A DNA stretch of 64,000 bases from an uncultured Bartonella sp. Its GTDB lineage: Bacteria; Pseudomonadota; Alphaproteobacteria; Rhizobiales; Rhizobiaceae. The position numbers and the translations under genes are program-made. Within the stretch, counting starts at the first letter, position 1. Every line of letters begins with the position of its first letter. Under the pieces are notes generated by a model. That model was not told the origin of the DNA. It saw only the letters and a program-made list of their open reading frames with translations, and did no database searches. Positions 30,169 to 40,545 of this stretch are shown here, in pieces. The stretch lies in contig CALYQL010000012.1 of NCBI GenBank assembly GCA_945285915.1, positions 19,001-83,000 on the forward strand, written 5' to 3'.

Positions 30169-30342
30169 ATGTCAGATAACCGCTTAAAAGTTATAGGATA
30201 TATTATAGATATGTCTCGGCAAATGAATACAATGGCACTTAACGCCAATGTGCCATTTCTAGCATTTCTGTTGGATATGGTCGCCAAAGAAGGGCAAAAT
30301 ATGCTGAAGGGTGCTAATTCCAAGACGGAAAATCATCAATAG
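30169..30342 (+). CDS. Small hypothetical protein (57 aa), convergently overlapping the dprA 3' end
   Basis: MSDNRLKVIGYIIDMSRQMNTMALNANVPFLAFLLDMVAKEGQNMLKGANSKTENHQ*; upstream tttAGGaaattattATG; absent from the supplied ORF track. Confidence 0.6.
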   Translation: MSDNRLKVIGYIIDMSRQMNTMALNANVPFLAFLLDMVAKEGQNMLKGANSKTENHQ

Positions 30343-31534
30343 CAAGTGATACAGCTCCGCCAGCATGGCGAATGAGCTTGCCAGCGAGATCAAGTTCGAC
30401 GAGGAGTAGGTAAATTTTATCGATCGGCACACCAGAGTGGAAACAAAGGGTTTCAATGTCTATCGGCGTTGTTGATAAGGCTGCTAAAACTGCTTTGCGG
30501 TCACTATCGTCTGTGTCATCGGTGTCCGAACTATCATTACCTTCAATGTTTTCTGTTATTAACGGAATTTCCGGCTTATCTGGTGGTTTATCGGGAAAGA
30601 TATTATCATCTGCCTGTTCAAACAAATAGAGCTGTTTATTGGGATTTTCCGGCGCAAGAGGCGTTAGCGTTTCGGCAATATCATTGGGATGGGTGACCAA
30701 AAGAGCACCATCTTTAATGAGATTATTAGGACCTGTCGCTCTTGGATCTAATGGTGAGCCGGGAATGGCAAATACAATACGTCCAATGTCCGCCGCCAAT
30801 CTGGCGGTAATGAGTGAACCCGATCGGCTTGCAGCTTCAGCAACCAGAAGTCCTAAAGAAAGGCCAGCTATAATTCGGTTTCTTCGTGGAAAATCGACTG
30901 CTCTTGGCTGCCAACCTAGTGGCATTTCGCTTATAATAGCGCCACCATTATCGAGAATATTGTTATAAAGGGATGTATTTTCTGGTGGATATATACAGTC
31001 TATACCCCCAGCTAAAACAGCAACTGTGCCAGTTTTGAGACTTGCTTGATGTGCTACAGAATCGATACCCCGTGCTAAACCGGATACAATGGCAAATCCC
31101 ATTTCACCCAATTGATTCGCAAAAAGTGTTGTTATCTTTTTGCCAGATGCCGAAGCATTTCTTGAACCGACGATGCCAACAGATGGGCGTTGTAAAATAT
31201 CGAGATTGCCTCTTACAGCTATAACAGGTGGGGGATTATCTGTCGTTCTTAGATAAGGTGGATAATCAGGTTCTCCAACACAGACAAATTTTACGCCCAT
31301 TTTTGCCGCAAGTTCCATCTCTTGTTCAGCATCTTGCTTGCTGGCAATTCGGATCGATTTATTGGCACCACCTCTAGCACTTAATTCAGGTAACACTGAT
31401 AAGGCTTTTTCAGCGGTTTTGAATTGTTGAATCAAACTCATAAAGGTAACGGCGCCAACATTTTCGCTTCGGATAAGTTGCAGCCAATGAAGCCGTTGAT
31501 TTTCGGTCAGATAAATGCCTTTACGTTTCAACAT
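30314..31534 (-). CDS. dprA: DNA processing protein DprA
   Basis: SVGIVGSRNASASGKKIT...SGLARGIDSVAHQASL...SEMPLGWQP. Confidence 0.96.
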   Translation of the reverse strand: MLKRKGIYLTENQRLHWLQLIRSENVGAVTFMSLIQQFKTAEKALSVLPELSARGGANKSIRIASKQDAEQEMELAAKMGVKFVCVGEPDYPPYLRTTDNPPPVIAVRGNLDILQRPSVGIVGSRNASASGKKITTLFANQLGEMGFAIVSGLARGIDSVAHQASLKTGTVAVLAGGIDCIYPPENTSLYNNILDNGGAIISEMPLGWQPRAVDFPRRNRIIAGLSLGLLVAEAASRSGSLITARLAADIGRIVFAIPGSPLDPRATGPNNLIKDGALLVTHPNDIAETLTPLAPENPNKQLYLFEQADDNIFPDKPPDKPEIPLITENIEGNDSSDTDDTDDSDRKAVLAALSTTPIDIETLCFHSGVPIDKIYLLLVELDLAGKLIRHAGGAVSLAIDDFPSWN

Positions 31535-32172
31535 TATGATTTCTTTACACCAATTTTGCTTTCTTCGCCTTTTACAAGGCGCACAATGTTGGCTTGGTGC
31601 TTAAGAATGACAATGACACTCATAACCGTTAGAACCAATGCAACAAGTTTAAAATGTATTCCTGGCATGAATACAAAAACAAAAATTGGTACAAAAATAA
31701 CGGCCAATAAAGCAGAAAGTGACGAATAACGTGTGATAAATGCTGTTAAAAGCCATATGCAGATAAATAATATCGCAGCTGGCCAATAAAACCCGAAACA
31801 GATACCAAGATATGTCGCAACGCCTTTGCCACCTTTGAATTTTAGCCACACAGGGTACAAATGACCGATAAATGCACCGAAACCACCTAGCATGACAATA
31901 GCGTAATTGCCGTAAGCATTTGCAATTAAAGATGCGATATAAACCGCGACAGTACCTTTCAGCATATCGCATAACAATGTTAAGGCGGCGATCTTTTTGT
32001 TACCGGTTCGCAATACATTGGTCGCACCAATATTTCCCGAACCGATTTTGCGCACATCTCCTAATCCCGCAAAGCGGGTAAATATAAGCCCAAAAGGTAT
32101 GGAGCCAATCATATAACAGATCAACAACGCAACCCACGATATCATTTGTGGAGATGTGGTTATATCAGCCAT
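31534..32172 (-). CDS. plsY: Glycerol-3-phosphate acyltransferase PlsY
   Basis: [48 protein letters not shown]. Confidence 0.96.
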   Translation of the reverse strand: MADITTSPQMISWVALLICYMIGSIPFGLIFTRFAGLGDVRKIGSGNIGATNVLRTGNKKIAALTLLCDMLKGTVAVYIASLIANAYGNYAIVMLGGFGAFIGHLYPVWLKFKGGKGVATYLGICFGFYWPAAILFICIWLLTAFITRYSSLSALLAVIFVPIFVFVFMPGIHFKLVALVLTVMSVIVILKHQANIVRLVKGEESKIGVKKS

Positions 32173-32196
32173 GAATTGTGACTTTCTAAAATAGGA

Positions 32197-33486
32197 TTAT
32201 TCGCTTTGATATACGACGCGACCATTAACATAGGTTTTCAATACGCGTCCTTCAAAACGTGAGTTTTCATAAGGTGTGTTTTTGGAACGCGAGTGTAACA
32301 TGTCCAAGGACAAAAGCCACGGTTCCTCCAAATCAACCAAAATGAAATCTGCTTTATGTCCCGGTTTTAAGGTACCTGCTTCGAGTCCCAAGAGTTTAGC
32401 TGGATTTGTTGATAGCAATTCAACAATACGCAACAACGAAAGAGAATCGTTGTGGTAAAGACGAAGTGCAGCAGCAAGCAAGGTCTCCAGACCAACAGCA
32501 CCAGAAGCTGCATCTTCAAATGGTAACCGTTTGGTATCTGCATCTTGTGGATCATGGCTTGAAACAATGATATCAACAACCCCGTTACGGACTGCTTCGA
32601 CCAATGCTACGCGATCTTCTTCCGAACGAAGAGGTGGTGATAGTCTGAAAAATGTACGATATTCACCGATATCATTTTCATTCAATGCAAGGTGATTAAT
32701 TGATACTCCAGCAGAAATATTTCCACCACGATCTTTTGCGACACGCACAGCGTCAGCCGACATTGCTGTTGATATTTGCGCTGCATGGTAGCGGCAATGT
32801 GTCAAGTTGGCTAGTCGTAAGTCACGTTCAAGCGGAATAACCTCAGCCTCTTTCGGCACGCCAGAAAGTCCCAACCAGCTTGCAAGTAGACCTGAATTCA
32901 TAACGCCACTGCCGCCCAACCATTTATCCTGCGTTTCGTGCATGATCAATGCGTTGAAATCACGTGCATAGGTCATTGCTCTTTTTAGTACTGAAGAATT
33001 TTCCAGTGTTTTACGGCCTTCTGTGAATGCTATTGCACCTGATTCTTTAAGTAGACCAAATTCGGTCATCTCTTGACCGTTAAGACCTTTGGTTATGGCT
33101 GCAGAAGGATAGACATTAACTTTTGCGTTTTCATGCGCAGTGCGCTTAACAAATTCCACCAGCGCAACATCATCGATAACAGGGTGCGTATCCGGCATCA
33201 TGACAAAGGATGTTACACCTCCTGCCGCTGCAGATTGGCTGGCCGACGCGATAGTCTCCCGATATTCATTACCAGGTTCCCCAACATAAACGCGAGCATC
33301 GACAAGTCCAGGAAGTATTGCTTTTCCCTGAGCATCAATAATTTCTGCGCCTTCAGGACTACCTTGATTAAGCGCATCTTTGCCAGCTGCTTTTATGATA
33401 CCATCTTCAACAATAAGGGTGCCGATTTCATCTTTATTGCGTGAAGGGTCAACAATACGCGCATTTTGATACACAACGGAATTCAT
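32197..33486 (-). CDS. pyrC: Dihydroorotase (PyrC-like)
   Basis: Amidohydrolase pattern IDAQGKAILPGLVDARVYVGEPG...SSHDPQDADTKRLPFEDAASGAVGLETLL; follows pyrB. Confidence 0.9.
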   Translation of the reverse strand: MNSVVYQNARIVDPSRNKDEIGTLIVEDGIIKAAGKDALNQGSPEGAEIIDAQGKAILPGLVDARVYVGEPGNEYRETIASASQSAAAGGVTSFVMMPDTHPVIDDVALVEFVKRTAHENAKVNVYPSAAITKGLNGQEMTEFGLLKESGAIAFTEGRKTLENSSVLKRAMTYARDFNALIMHETQDKWLGGSGVMNSGLLASWLGLSGVPKEAEVIPLERDLRLANLTHCRYHAAQISTAMSADAVRVAKDRGGNISAGVSINHLALNENDIGEYRTFFRLSPPLRSEEDRVALVEAVRNGVVDIIVSSHDPQDADTKRLPFEDAASGAVGLETLLAAALRLYHNDSLSLLRIVELLSTNPAKLLGLEAGTLKPGHKADFILVDLEEPWLLSLDMLHSRSKNTPYENSRFEGRVLKTYVNGRVVYQSE

Positions 33487-34451
33487 TATTTTTCTCCTTC
33501 TGTATCAGTTTTGCGAGGATCCAGCAGTGCTTCTATCACGGCCATTCTGACCGCTACCCCCATTTCAACTTGTGTATGTATGACGCTTTGCGGTCCATCA
33601 GCTATGTCGGACGCGATTTCAACGCCACGATTAATTGGACCCGGATGCATAACGATGCAATCATCTTTTGCTCGAGCTAATTTTTCTTTATCTAAACCAT
33701 AAAAATGAAAATATTCACGGACGGAAGGGATGAAGGCTCCAGCCATTCTTTCCCGCTGAAGACGAAGCATCATAATGACGTCAACGTCTTTCAGCCCTTC
33801 TTTCATATCGGTAAACACTTCGACACTCATGTCGGCGATTCCACTTGGCATTAATGTTGTTGGGCCTATAACGCGAACCCGCGCACCAAGAGCGTTAAGG
33901 CTGATGATGTTGGAGCGGGCAACGCGTGAATGTAAAACATCGCCACATATTGCCACAGTCAATCCCGCAATTGTTCCTTTTGCGCGGCGTATGGTCAATG
34001 CATCGAGTAGAGCCTGTGTTGGATGGGCGTGCGCTCCGTCTCCGGCATTTACCACAGAACAGTCAACTTTTTGCGCAAGCAGTGCTGCTGCACCTCCACA
34101 GCTATGCCGTATTACAAGAATATCAGGATGCATAGCATTCAACGTCATAGCGGTATCTATTAACGTTTCCCCTTTTTTGACAGAGGAGTTACCAACAGAC
34201 ATATTCATGACATCGGCGCCGAGACGTTTTCCGGCCAATTCGAAGGAGGATTGGGTACGTGTAGAATTTTCAAAAAAGAGATTGATTTGTGTTCGACCAC
34301 GCATCGAAGACTTTTTCTTGTCAATTTGTCTTGATACTGCAACATTGGCGTCAGCTCTATCAAGTAGAATTGTTAGGTCATGAGCCGTTAGCCCTTTGAT
34401 TGCAAGCAAATGGCGGTGGGGAAAAATAGGAAAGGAAGAAGTTTGTGTCAT
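33486..34451 (-). CDS. pyrB: Aspartate carbamoyltransferase catalytic subunit
   Basis: [39 protein letters not shown]; probable start [10 protein letters not shown]. Confidence 0.96.
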   Translation of the reverse strand: MTQTSSFPIFPHRHLLAIKGLTAHDLTILLDRADANVAVSRQIDKKKSSMRGRTQINLFFENSTRTQSSFELAGKRLGADVMNMSVGNSSVKKGETLIDTAMTLNAMHPDILVIRHSCGGAAALLAQKVDCSVVNAGDGAHAHPTQALLDALTIRRAKGTIAGLTVAICGDVLHSRVARSNIISLNALGARVRVIGPTTLMPSGIADMSVEVFTDMKEGLKDVDVIMMLRLQRERMAGAFIPSVREYFHFYGLDKEKLARAKDDCIVMHPGPINRGVEIASDIADGPQSVIHTQVEMGVAVRMAVIEALLDPRKTDTEGEK

Positions 34452-34585
34452 GATAGATGTTTCCAATGCGTTCTTCATGAGACTATAACAAGCGTTGCTT
34501 TCTATGCAATGGCTGTTTTTAATCATAAAAAAATCAAATGTCTGTAGTATAATTATCTTATAAAATTAAAAATAGGGACAAATTC

Positions 34586-36214
34586 GTGAGTGCTGCACCT
34601 TCTCAAAATCCAATTCGTAAAAATGCTTTTTTAGACGATGCCATTTTATTTCGATTTTCATCGTCTCTACCAACAACTCTGCTTGCCGGTTTTGAAGAGA
34701 TTGGTGCATTCGTAGCAAGTAGAGAAGCACAGGATTTAGCAAGATTGGCAAATATCCACCGCCCAACGTTGAGGCGGGAAGATGAATGGGGCAATCCGAC
34801 TCAGCAGTTGGAAATCCATCCAGCTTATCAGGCACTATTACGTCGTTCGCGCCAAATAGGGTTGTCGTCTTCTTTGTGGGAGCAAGGGGCAGCAGAAAAC
34901 AGTGCGCGATATCAGGCTCGTGCTATTCGCCTATTTTTAATGTCCGGATTGGAAACAGGACATCTTGACGAAGTAACATTGAACAGCGCTGCAATTGCTG
35001 CATTGATCGGTGAAACAGAACTATTTTCAAAATGGAAAAATGCACTTCTTTCAAGACAACATGATTATTCGTCACGACCAATTTTTGCCAAAAAATCTGC
35101 AGCTCTTACATTTGCATTTGAAGATGCAACAGATAATTTAACGGGTAGCACGCATATTGCTTCCGCCAGATATATATCTTTTGATGCCACCAATGGACGG
35201 GATATCTATCAATTAAATGCTGTAAAAACATCTGTCATTAATCCGGTTGCCGATGGTTATCTTGTTACAGCAGAAATTGAGGGAGAAAAGAGCTGTTTTC
35301 TAGTTCCTCGCTTTCAGGATAATGGTGCGTTGAATGGCGATATATCGGTTGATTATCTCATTCATAGGGCTGGCGAATGCTCGGTTCCTGAAGGTCAAGT
35401 ATCATTTCGCCAAAGTTATGGTTGGTTGATTGGGCAAATAGGACAAGGCGAAAAGGTTGTGCGTGATGTTGAAACGATGACTCGTTTTGATCAGGCTGTT
35501 GTTTCAGCCGGTGTTTTGCATGCGGCATTACAAATCGGGGTAAATTATTTCAGACGCAATAATGTAAGACAAACATTCTCGCCTCTTACAGAACGGGTAT
35601 TTGCTGATCTCGCTCTAGATATTGTTGCTGCGCAATGTCTGGTTATGCGCTTGGCACGTGCTTTTGATCATGCTGCGTCAAATCGTGGAGAAGCGGCATT
35701 TGCTCGTATCATGACGCCCATTGTTGCGATGCATGTCAACCAGCTTGTTGTACCGGTTGTTGGTGAAATTATTGCACAGCTTGGCAAGCAATCATTCTTT
35801 AGTGATAGTCGCCTGTCGCGTATGCTACATGATGCGCCAAATCGAGCAATGAAAGATTCTGGCGGTAATGATCTTGTTATCGATACAATCCAGATAGCCG
35901 AAAAAGCACCTGGATTATTTCAGGGATTACTGGAAAAAATTGGCTTTGAAATAGGGTCTGCAGGGCCAAAAACCGTCGAGATATTGCAGGCTGCGGCACA
36001 TGTGGCTGCAAGCGATATGGGAGCAGGGCGGTTGTTTGTCGAGCAAATGGCTTATGCGGGTGCAGCAGCGGCATTGAAGCAGATGGACATGGATCACGTT
36101 ACGGCAGGGTATGTAGAAAGTAGACTTGGCGGACAATGGCGTTCTTCTTACGGTATGCTCAGTGCGCGCCACCATGCTGGTCATATATTGGATACACTTT
36201 ATACGACAGTTTGA
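34586..36214 (+). CDS. Acyl-CoA dehydrogenase / AidB-like protein
   Basis: [26 protein letters not shown]...[21 protein letters not shown]. Confidence 0.8.
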   Translation: MSAAPSQNPIRKNAFLDDAILFRFSSSLPTTLLAGFEEIGAFVASREAQDLARLANIHRPTLRREDEWGNPTQQLEIHPAYQALLRRSRQIGLSSSLWEQGAAENSARYQARAIRLFLMSGLETGHLDEVTLNSAAIAALIGETELFSKWKNALLSRQHDYSSRPIFAKKSAALTFAFEDATDNLTGSTHIASARYISFDATNGRDIYQLNAVKTSVINPVADGYLVTAEIEGEKSCFLVPRFQDNGALNGDISVDYLIHRAGECSVPEGQVSFRQSYGWLIGQIGQGEKVVRDVETMTRFDQAVVSAGVLHAALQIGVNYFRRNNVRQTFSPLTERVFADLALDIVAAQCLVMRLARAFDHAASNRGEAAFARIMTPIVAMHVNQLVVPVVGEIIAQLGKQSFFSDSRLSRMLHDAPNRAMKDSGGNDLVIDTIQIAEKAPGLFQGLLEKIGFEIGSAGPKTVEILQAAAHVAASDMGAGRLFVEQMAYAGAAAALKQMDMDHVTAGYVESRLGGQWRSSYGMLSARHHAGHILDTLYTTV

Positions 36215-36678
36215 GGCAGGGACTGTAATCGGTCAAGCGCGCCTTGCAAAATAAAAGCGGCAGCAGCTGAATCAATCCGTTCCGCACGTTTTGCGCGTGA
36301 AACATCCATTTCCAATAAACCACGTTCTGCTGCAACGGTTGAAAGTCGTTCATCCCAAAAAACAAAGGGAATTGGCGAAAGCTTATCCATATTGTGTACA
36401 AAAGCACGTGTTGCCTGCACCCGCGGGCCGCTGCTTCCATCCATATTGATCGGTAACCCAATAATGGCAACGCCGACATTTTCATGATTGAAAAAGTTTA
36501 TCAATAAAGGTGCATCAATAGAAAATTTTTTGCGTTTTATAACGGGGCGCGGTGTCGCAAAGCGCCATCCAAGATCAGAAACGGCAATGCCAATCGTTTT
36601 GGTTCCTAAATCAATACCAGCTATATTTTTGCTACTTAACGAAAGATCGGGAATGGTTGTGATATCAATAACGGGCAT
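36199..36678 (-). CDS. ruvX: Holliday junction resolvase-like / RuvX (YqgF)
   Basis: [65 protein letters not shown]. Confidence 0.93.
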   Translation of the reverse strand: MPVIDITTIPDLSLSSKNIAGIDLGTKTIGIAVSDLGWRFATPRPVIKRKKFSIDAPLLINFFNHENVGVAIIGLPINMDGSSGPRVQATRAFVHNMDKLSPIPFVFWDERLSTVAAERGLLEMDVSRAKRAERIDSAAAAFILQGALDRLQSLPQTVV

Positions 36679-36771
36679 TTAAAACTGTTCTTGGTTGTAT
36701 CTCGTGTTTTTTTCCATTTCAGCTCATATATGTATTTAGAACAAAATCCAAGAAAAAGAGGAGAATAGATC

Positions 36772-37476
36772 ATGAAACTTACTTGGCTTGGGCATGCGGC
36801 TTTTCGCGTTGAAACGGGTAATGCCGTTATCTTAATTGATCCATTTCTGACGGGTAATCCAGCGGCAAAAGATCTGGATATAGAAAAGGCTATTGATGGT
36901 GTTACGCATATTGCTCTTACACATGGGCATAGTGACCATGTGGGGGATACTGTTGCTATTGCACGAGATAAGAATGTACCAGTCACTGCGAATGCTGATT
37001 TGGCAGCATGGTTAGGATCGCAAGGTGTCCAAAACCTGTTTCCCGGTAATACTGGGGGAACACAATCCCATGATGGTTTTTCCATTACTTTTGTTAATGC
37101 ACTCCATTCGTCCGCAGTATTGACGGAAAATGGTGTTTCACAATGTCTCGGAAATCCTAATGGTTTGATATTTCATTTTAACGATGCGCCAACATTATAT
37201 CATATGGGCGATACCGATATTTTTTCTGATATGAAATTGATTAACGAGCTGCATGCGCCTGAAGTCGGAATAGTTCCTATTGGTGATATTTATACTATGG
37301 GGGGAGCGGTGGCTGCTTTGGCTTGCCGGAGGTATTTTGATTTCAAGACCGCGATACCATGTCATTACGGCACTTTTCCTGCACTTGATCAGACAGCTGA
37401 ACGTTTTGTTCTTGGTATGGAAGGTGGAAAAACATTTGTGAAAACGCCAAAAATTGGTGAAAATTTTACATTATAG
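36772..37476 (+). CDS. UPF0173 family metal-dependent hydrolase
   Basis: [49 protein letters not shown]. Confidence 0.93.
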   Translation: MKLTWLGHAAFRVETGNAVILIDPFLTGNPAAKDLDIEKAIDGVTHIALTHGHSDHVGDTVAIARDKNVPVTANADLAAWLGSQGVQNLFPGNTGGTQSHDGFSITFVNALHSSAVLTENGVSQCLGNPNGLIFHFNDAPTLYHMGDTDIFSDMKLINELHAPEVGIVPIGDIYTMGGAVAALACRRYFDFKTAIPCHYGTFPALDQTAERFVLGMEGGKTFVKTPKIGENFTL

Positions 37477-37549
37477 TAGTTTTTTATTGCTTTTATCGCT
37501 TTTTGCATGTATTTAATTGAGAATAAAATTCTATTTTGGGAGGGTATCT

Positions 37550-37930
37550 AATGTTTGTAGATATAAAACGGTCAAGGGTGTTGTCCATCTTTCACGTATA
37601 GCGGTGAAAGGCGATTAAGCGGAACGTATGGACAGAGTGCAATTTTCAGCTTTGTTGAGCAACTTGATGACGTGGATGTTAATGGCGTTTCGTCGTTAAC
37701 ATCTGTTATGCGTAAAGATTGACTGAAGCTTATATTAAATCAGCTGAAGCGTTAATTCCGCTATACATGCATATATCGCTGTCGCCGCTGTTTATCTCTA
37801 AGAGATAGCAACCACATTGATAATAATAATTGGTGCTCTTGAGGTGATCCCTCTTAGCATTAAAGGGGCTTTTGCGACATACGACAGCCATAAACAGGCA
37901 TGTTCGCATGTTGTTGATGATTTCAAATTT
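37550..37930 (+). pseudogene. Degenerate second copy of gatC 5' region plus gatA 5' region
   Basis: Colinear with 40233-40850: TAATGTtTGTAGATATaAAACGGTCAA, GGCTTTGTTGAGCAACTTGATGA-like, GACTGAaGCTTATaTTAAA, GGTGCTCTTGAGGtgATCCCTCTT, AGGCATGTTCGCATgTT; interrupted by indels. Confidence 0.88.
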
Positions 37931-38050
37931 TACTTGGACGACTGAGACAAGTGAAAGCTTCTGCTTTTCTAGGAATTAAGAATAACGAATGTTGAAATCT
38001 ATCATCGGCAAAATATTTTCAACACAACCAAATTTTAAGAGGTATCCATA

Positions 38051-38839
38051 ATGGATTTAGATCAAAAATTCACAGTCATTACAGGCGCAAGCTCTGGTAT
38101 CGGCTATGCAACAGCAATAGCCTTTGCCAAACGCGGCAAAAATTTGATTGTTATTGCAAGACGACAAGAGCCACTGGAAAAGCTTAAACAAGAAATTGCA
38201 ATCATTAATCCAGCCTTGACGGTGATTATTAAGCTTTGTGATTTATCACAACCTGCCAATGCACATCATCTGTTCGACGAATTAAAAGATTATTTTATTG
38301 AAACATGGATTAATAATGCCGGTTTCGGTCATTATGGTGCTGTAGATAGTCAGGATCTCAATAAAATTGAATCTATGCTACATGTGAATATTGAAGCCCT
38401 GACTATTTTTTCAACACTATACACACGAGCCTATCATGATGTTGAAGGGGCTCAACTAATTAATATTTCGTCACGTGGCGGTTATACTATCGTTCCTGAT
38501 GCAGTGACTTATTGTGCCACAAAGTTTTATGTCAGTGCATTTACTGAAGGATTATCGCATGAGCTAAAAGCAGCCAAGGCTCAACTCAAGGCTAAAGTGC
38601 TTGCTCCAGCGGCAACACAGACGGAGTTTGGACAGGTTGCTAACAATGTGACAGAGTATGATTATGACAAGCGCTTTGCAAAATATCATACTCCAGATCA
38701 GATGGCTGAATTCTTACTGGCACTCTACGATAGTGAGTATTCTGTGGGTGAGATCAGCACAAAAGACTTTTCGTTTTCGTTAAAAAACGGCGTCTTACCT
38801 TATTCTGGCAATATCTCAGAAAACCAATTAGCTAAATAA
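38051..38839 (+). CDS. Short-chain dehydrogenase/reductase
   Basis: TVITGASSGIGYATAIAFAKRGKNLIVIARR; NNAGFG; YCATKFYV. Confidence 0.93.
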   Translation: MDLDQKFTVITGASSGIGYATAIAFAKRGKNLIVIARRQEPLEKLKQEIAIINPALTVIIKLCDLSQPANAHHLFDELKDYFIETWINNAGFGHYGAVDSQDLNKIESMLHVNIEALTIFSTLYTRAYHDVEGAQLINISSRGGYTIVPDAVTYCATKFYVSAFTEGLSHELKAAKAQLKAKVLAPAATQTEFGQVANNVTEYDYDKRFAKYHTPDQMAEFLLALYDSEYSVGEISTKDFSFSLKNGVLPYSGNISENQLAK

Positions 38840-38861
38840 TATTTCTTCGAGGAATACAACA

Positions 38862-39647
38862 ATGAAAAAAAATTTCATAAAATTTGCTTTTTTGCTTATT
38901 TTTCTAACTTATGGAACGTTCGGAATGGCTCAAACACAAGTAGTTGCTACATCATTACGCTCGCCAACAGGCATTGCTTTTAATAATAAAGGAGAAATGT
39001 TAGTTACTAACTGGTCCGGAAATTCCGTTGTTAAAATAACGACACAAGGCAAGCAACAAGTTGTTTATTCTGGTATAAGTGCTCCAGCTGGTATTGTCGT
39101 TGATAATCGTGATAATATTTATGTTGCTTCTTATCAAGATGACTATATTTTAAAGATCGATAACGTTGGTAATGCATCAAAAATCGCCAGCGGTTTTCAC
39201 ACTCCCACTGGGATCGCTTGGTCAAATAAGGGGGAATTATTAGTAACTAATCGTTCAACAGGCGAAATCGTATCCGTCAATATTGAAACTGGCGCAAAAA
39301 AGATTGTAGCTTCAAAACTTAGCTTACCCGTTGGCGTGACACAATTGCCTAATGGCGATTTGGTCGTTTCACAATATAGCGGGAATTTAACGCATATTAA
39401 TGCAGCAGGTGTTCATAAACAGTTAGGTTCTAGCTTTAATCGACCTGGCGTGGGTATCGTAACTGTTTCTAACCGTTCAGTCGCCGTTATTGATAATGGT
39501 GCAGGGGCTGTTCGACTAGTGAATGTCGATACAGGGGAAACAAAACTGCTCGCTAGCAATTTAGGTGGGGCAGTAGCTTTAGCCTATTTTAAGCATCGTT
39601 ATTATGTTGGAACTTGGAATGATGGCCAAGTACGTGTTTTTGATTAA
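38862..39647 (+). CDS. Secreted NHL/SMP-30-like beta-propeller protein
   Basis: Signal peptide MKKNFIKFAFLLIFLTYGTFGMAQ; repeated SPTGIAFNNKGEMLVTN / APAGIVVDNRDNIYVAS / TPTGIAWSNKGELLVTN blades. Confidence 0.82.
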   Translation: MKKNFIKFAFLLIFLTYGTFGMAQTQVVATSLRSPTGIAFNNKGEMLVTNWSGNSVVKITTQGKQQVVYSGISAPAGIVVDNRDNIYVASYQDDYILKIDNVGNASKIASGFHTPTGIAWSNKGELLVTNRSTGEIVSVNIETGAKKIVASKLSLPVGVTQLPNGDLVVSQYSGNLTHINAAGVHKQLGSSFNRPGVGIVTVSNRSVAVIDNGAGAVRLVNVDTGETKLLASNLGGAVALAYFKHRYYVGTWNDGQVRVFD

Positions 39648-39697
39648 TTTCGAATTCACAAAAATGAGCTTCAATATTTACCAGTAAGATCAATACA

Positions 39698-39802
39698 TTA
39701 AGGATGATTATCCCATCTTAATAACTCATCAATACGTTCATTGCGGGCGTTTTTGCTTAGTTTTTGAATAGTAGAGATAGATTGAGGATAATAACAGTTA
39801 AC
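39698..39802 (-). pseudogene. Possible C-terminal remnant of an IS66-like transposase
   Basis: Minus-strand frame ends VNCYYPQSISTIQKLSKNARNERIDELLRWDNHP*, resembling the IS66 C-terminal IDELLPW motif; no intact upstream ORF. Confidence 0.35.
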
Positions 39803-39823
39803 TTAGAAGTATGTTGGCTCATA

Positions 39824-39860
39824 GCCCCGTTCGCGAGACAGTTGCATACGCGAACGGGGC
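39824..39860. repeat. 12-bp perfect inverted repeat
   Basis: GCCCCGTTCGCG (39824-39835) - 13 nt - CGCGAACGGGGC (39849-39860). Confidence 0.8.
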
Positions 39861-39927
39861 AATCACGTAAAACCTAAACCAGCCAATGACGGCTCGTTTT
39901 GTCTGCTCCATTGATCTGAAATTGATA

Positions 39928-40165
39928 ATGGATTGCAGGAGCCAGAAAGTAGGATAGTTCCCATCGGCGACATTCATACTATAGCGAGCTGTCGCGGACA
40001 TGGTGTGGAATATATTTCTATTTTAAGACCGCAATATCATGTTGTTATAGCGCGTTTCCAAGGTTTGATCGAACACCAAAACACTCTGTTTTTTGCATGG
40101 AAAGTGGAAAAACAGTTTGTGAGATACCAAAAGTCGGTGAAACGCTCAACTTCTGAAGGTCTTTT
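39928..40165 (+). pseudogene. Degenerate 3' fragment of the UPF0173 hydrolase gene
   Basis: GTAGGATAGTTCCcATcGGcGAcATTcATACTAT, TTtTAAGACCGCaATAtCATGT, TgTTTTttGCATGGAAaGTGGAAAAACA parallel 37260-37476. Confidence 0.85.
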
Positions 40166-40232
40166 CTTGCTCTTATGGCTTATGACCTGTATAGCCAGAA
40201 GAAGGAATGTCTATTCATACGGGATTGATCTA

Positions 40233-40520
40233 ATGTCTGTAGATATTAAAACGGTCAAACGTGTTGCTCGTCTGTCACGCATAGCAGTGAAAGATGATGA
40301 AGCAGAACGTATGGCCAGAGAACTAAATGCAATTTTAGGCTTTGTTGAGCAACTTGATGAAGTCGATGTTAATAATGTCGAGCCGTTGACCTCTGTTATA
40401 CCTATGTCTTTGCGTACGCGCGAAGATGTTGTCACAGATGGCAATAAAGCCGCAGATATCGTGGCCAATGCACCATTAACGGAAGATCACTTTTTCCTTG
40501 TACCAAAAGTGATCGAGTAA
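40233..40520 (+). CDS. gatC: Asp-tRNA(Asn)/Glu-tRNA(Gln) amidotransferase subunit C (start corrected to 40233)
   Basis: [46 protein letters not shown]. Confidence 0.96.
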   Translation: MSVDIKTVKRVARLSRIAVKDDEAERMARELNAILGFVEQLDEVDVNNVEPLTSVIPMSLRTREDVVTDGNKAADIVANAPLTEDHFFLVPKVIE

Positions 40521-40545
40521 TGTACGATTTTTTGATTTTCGAGGC

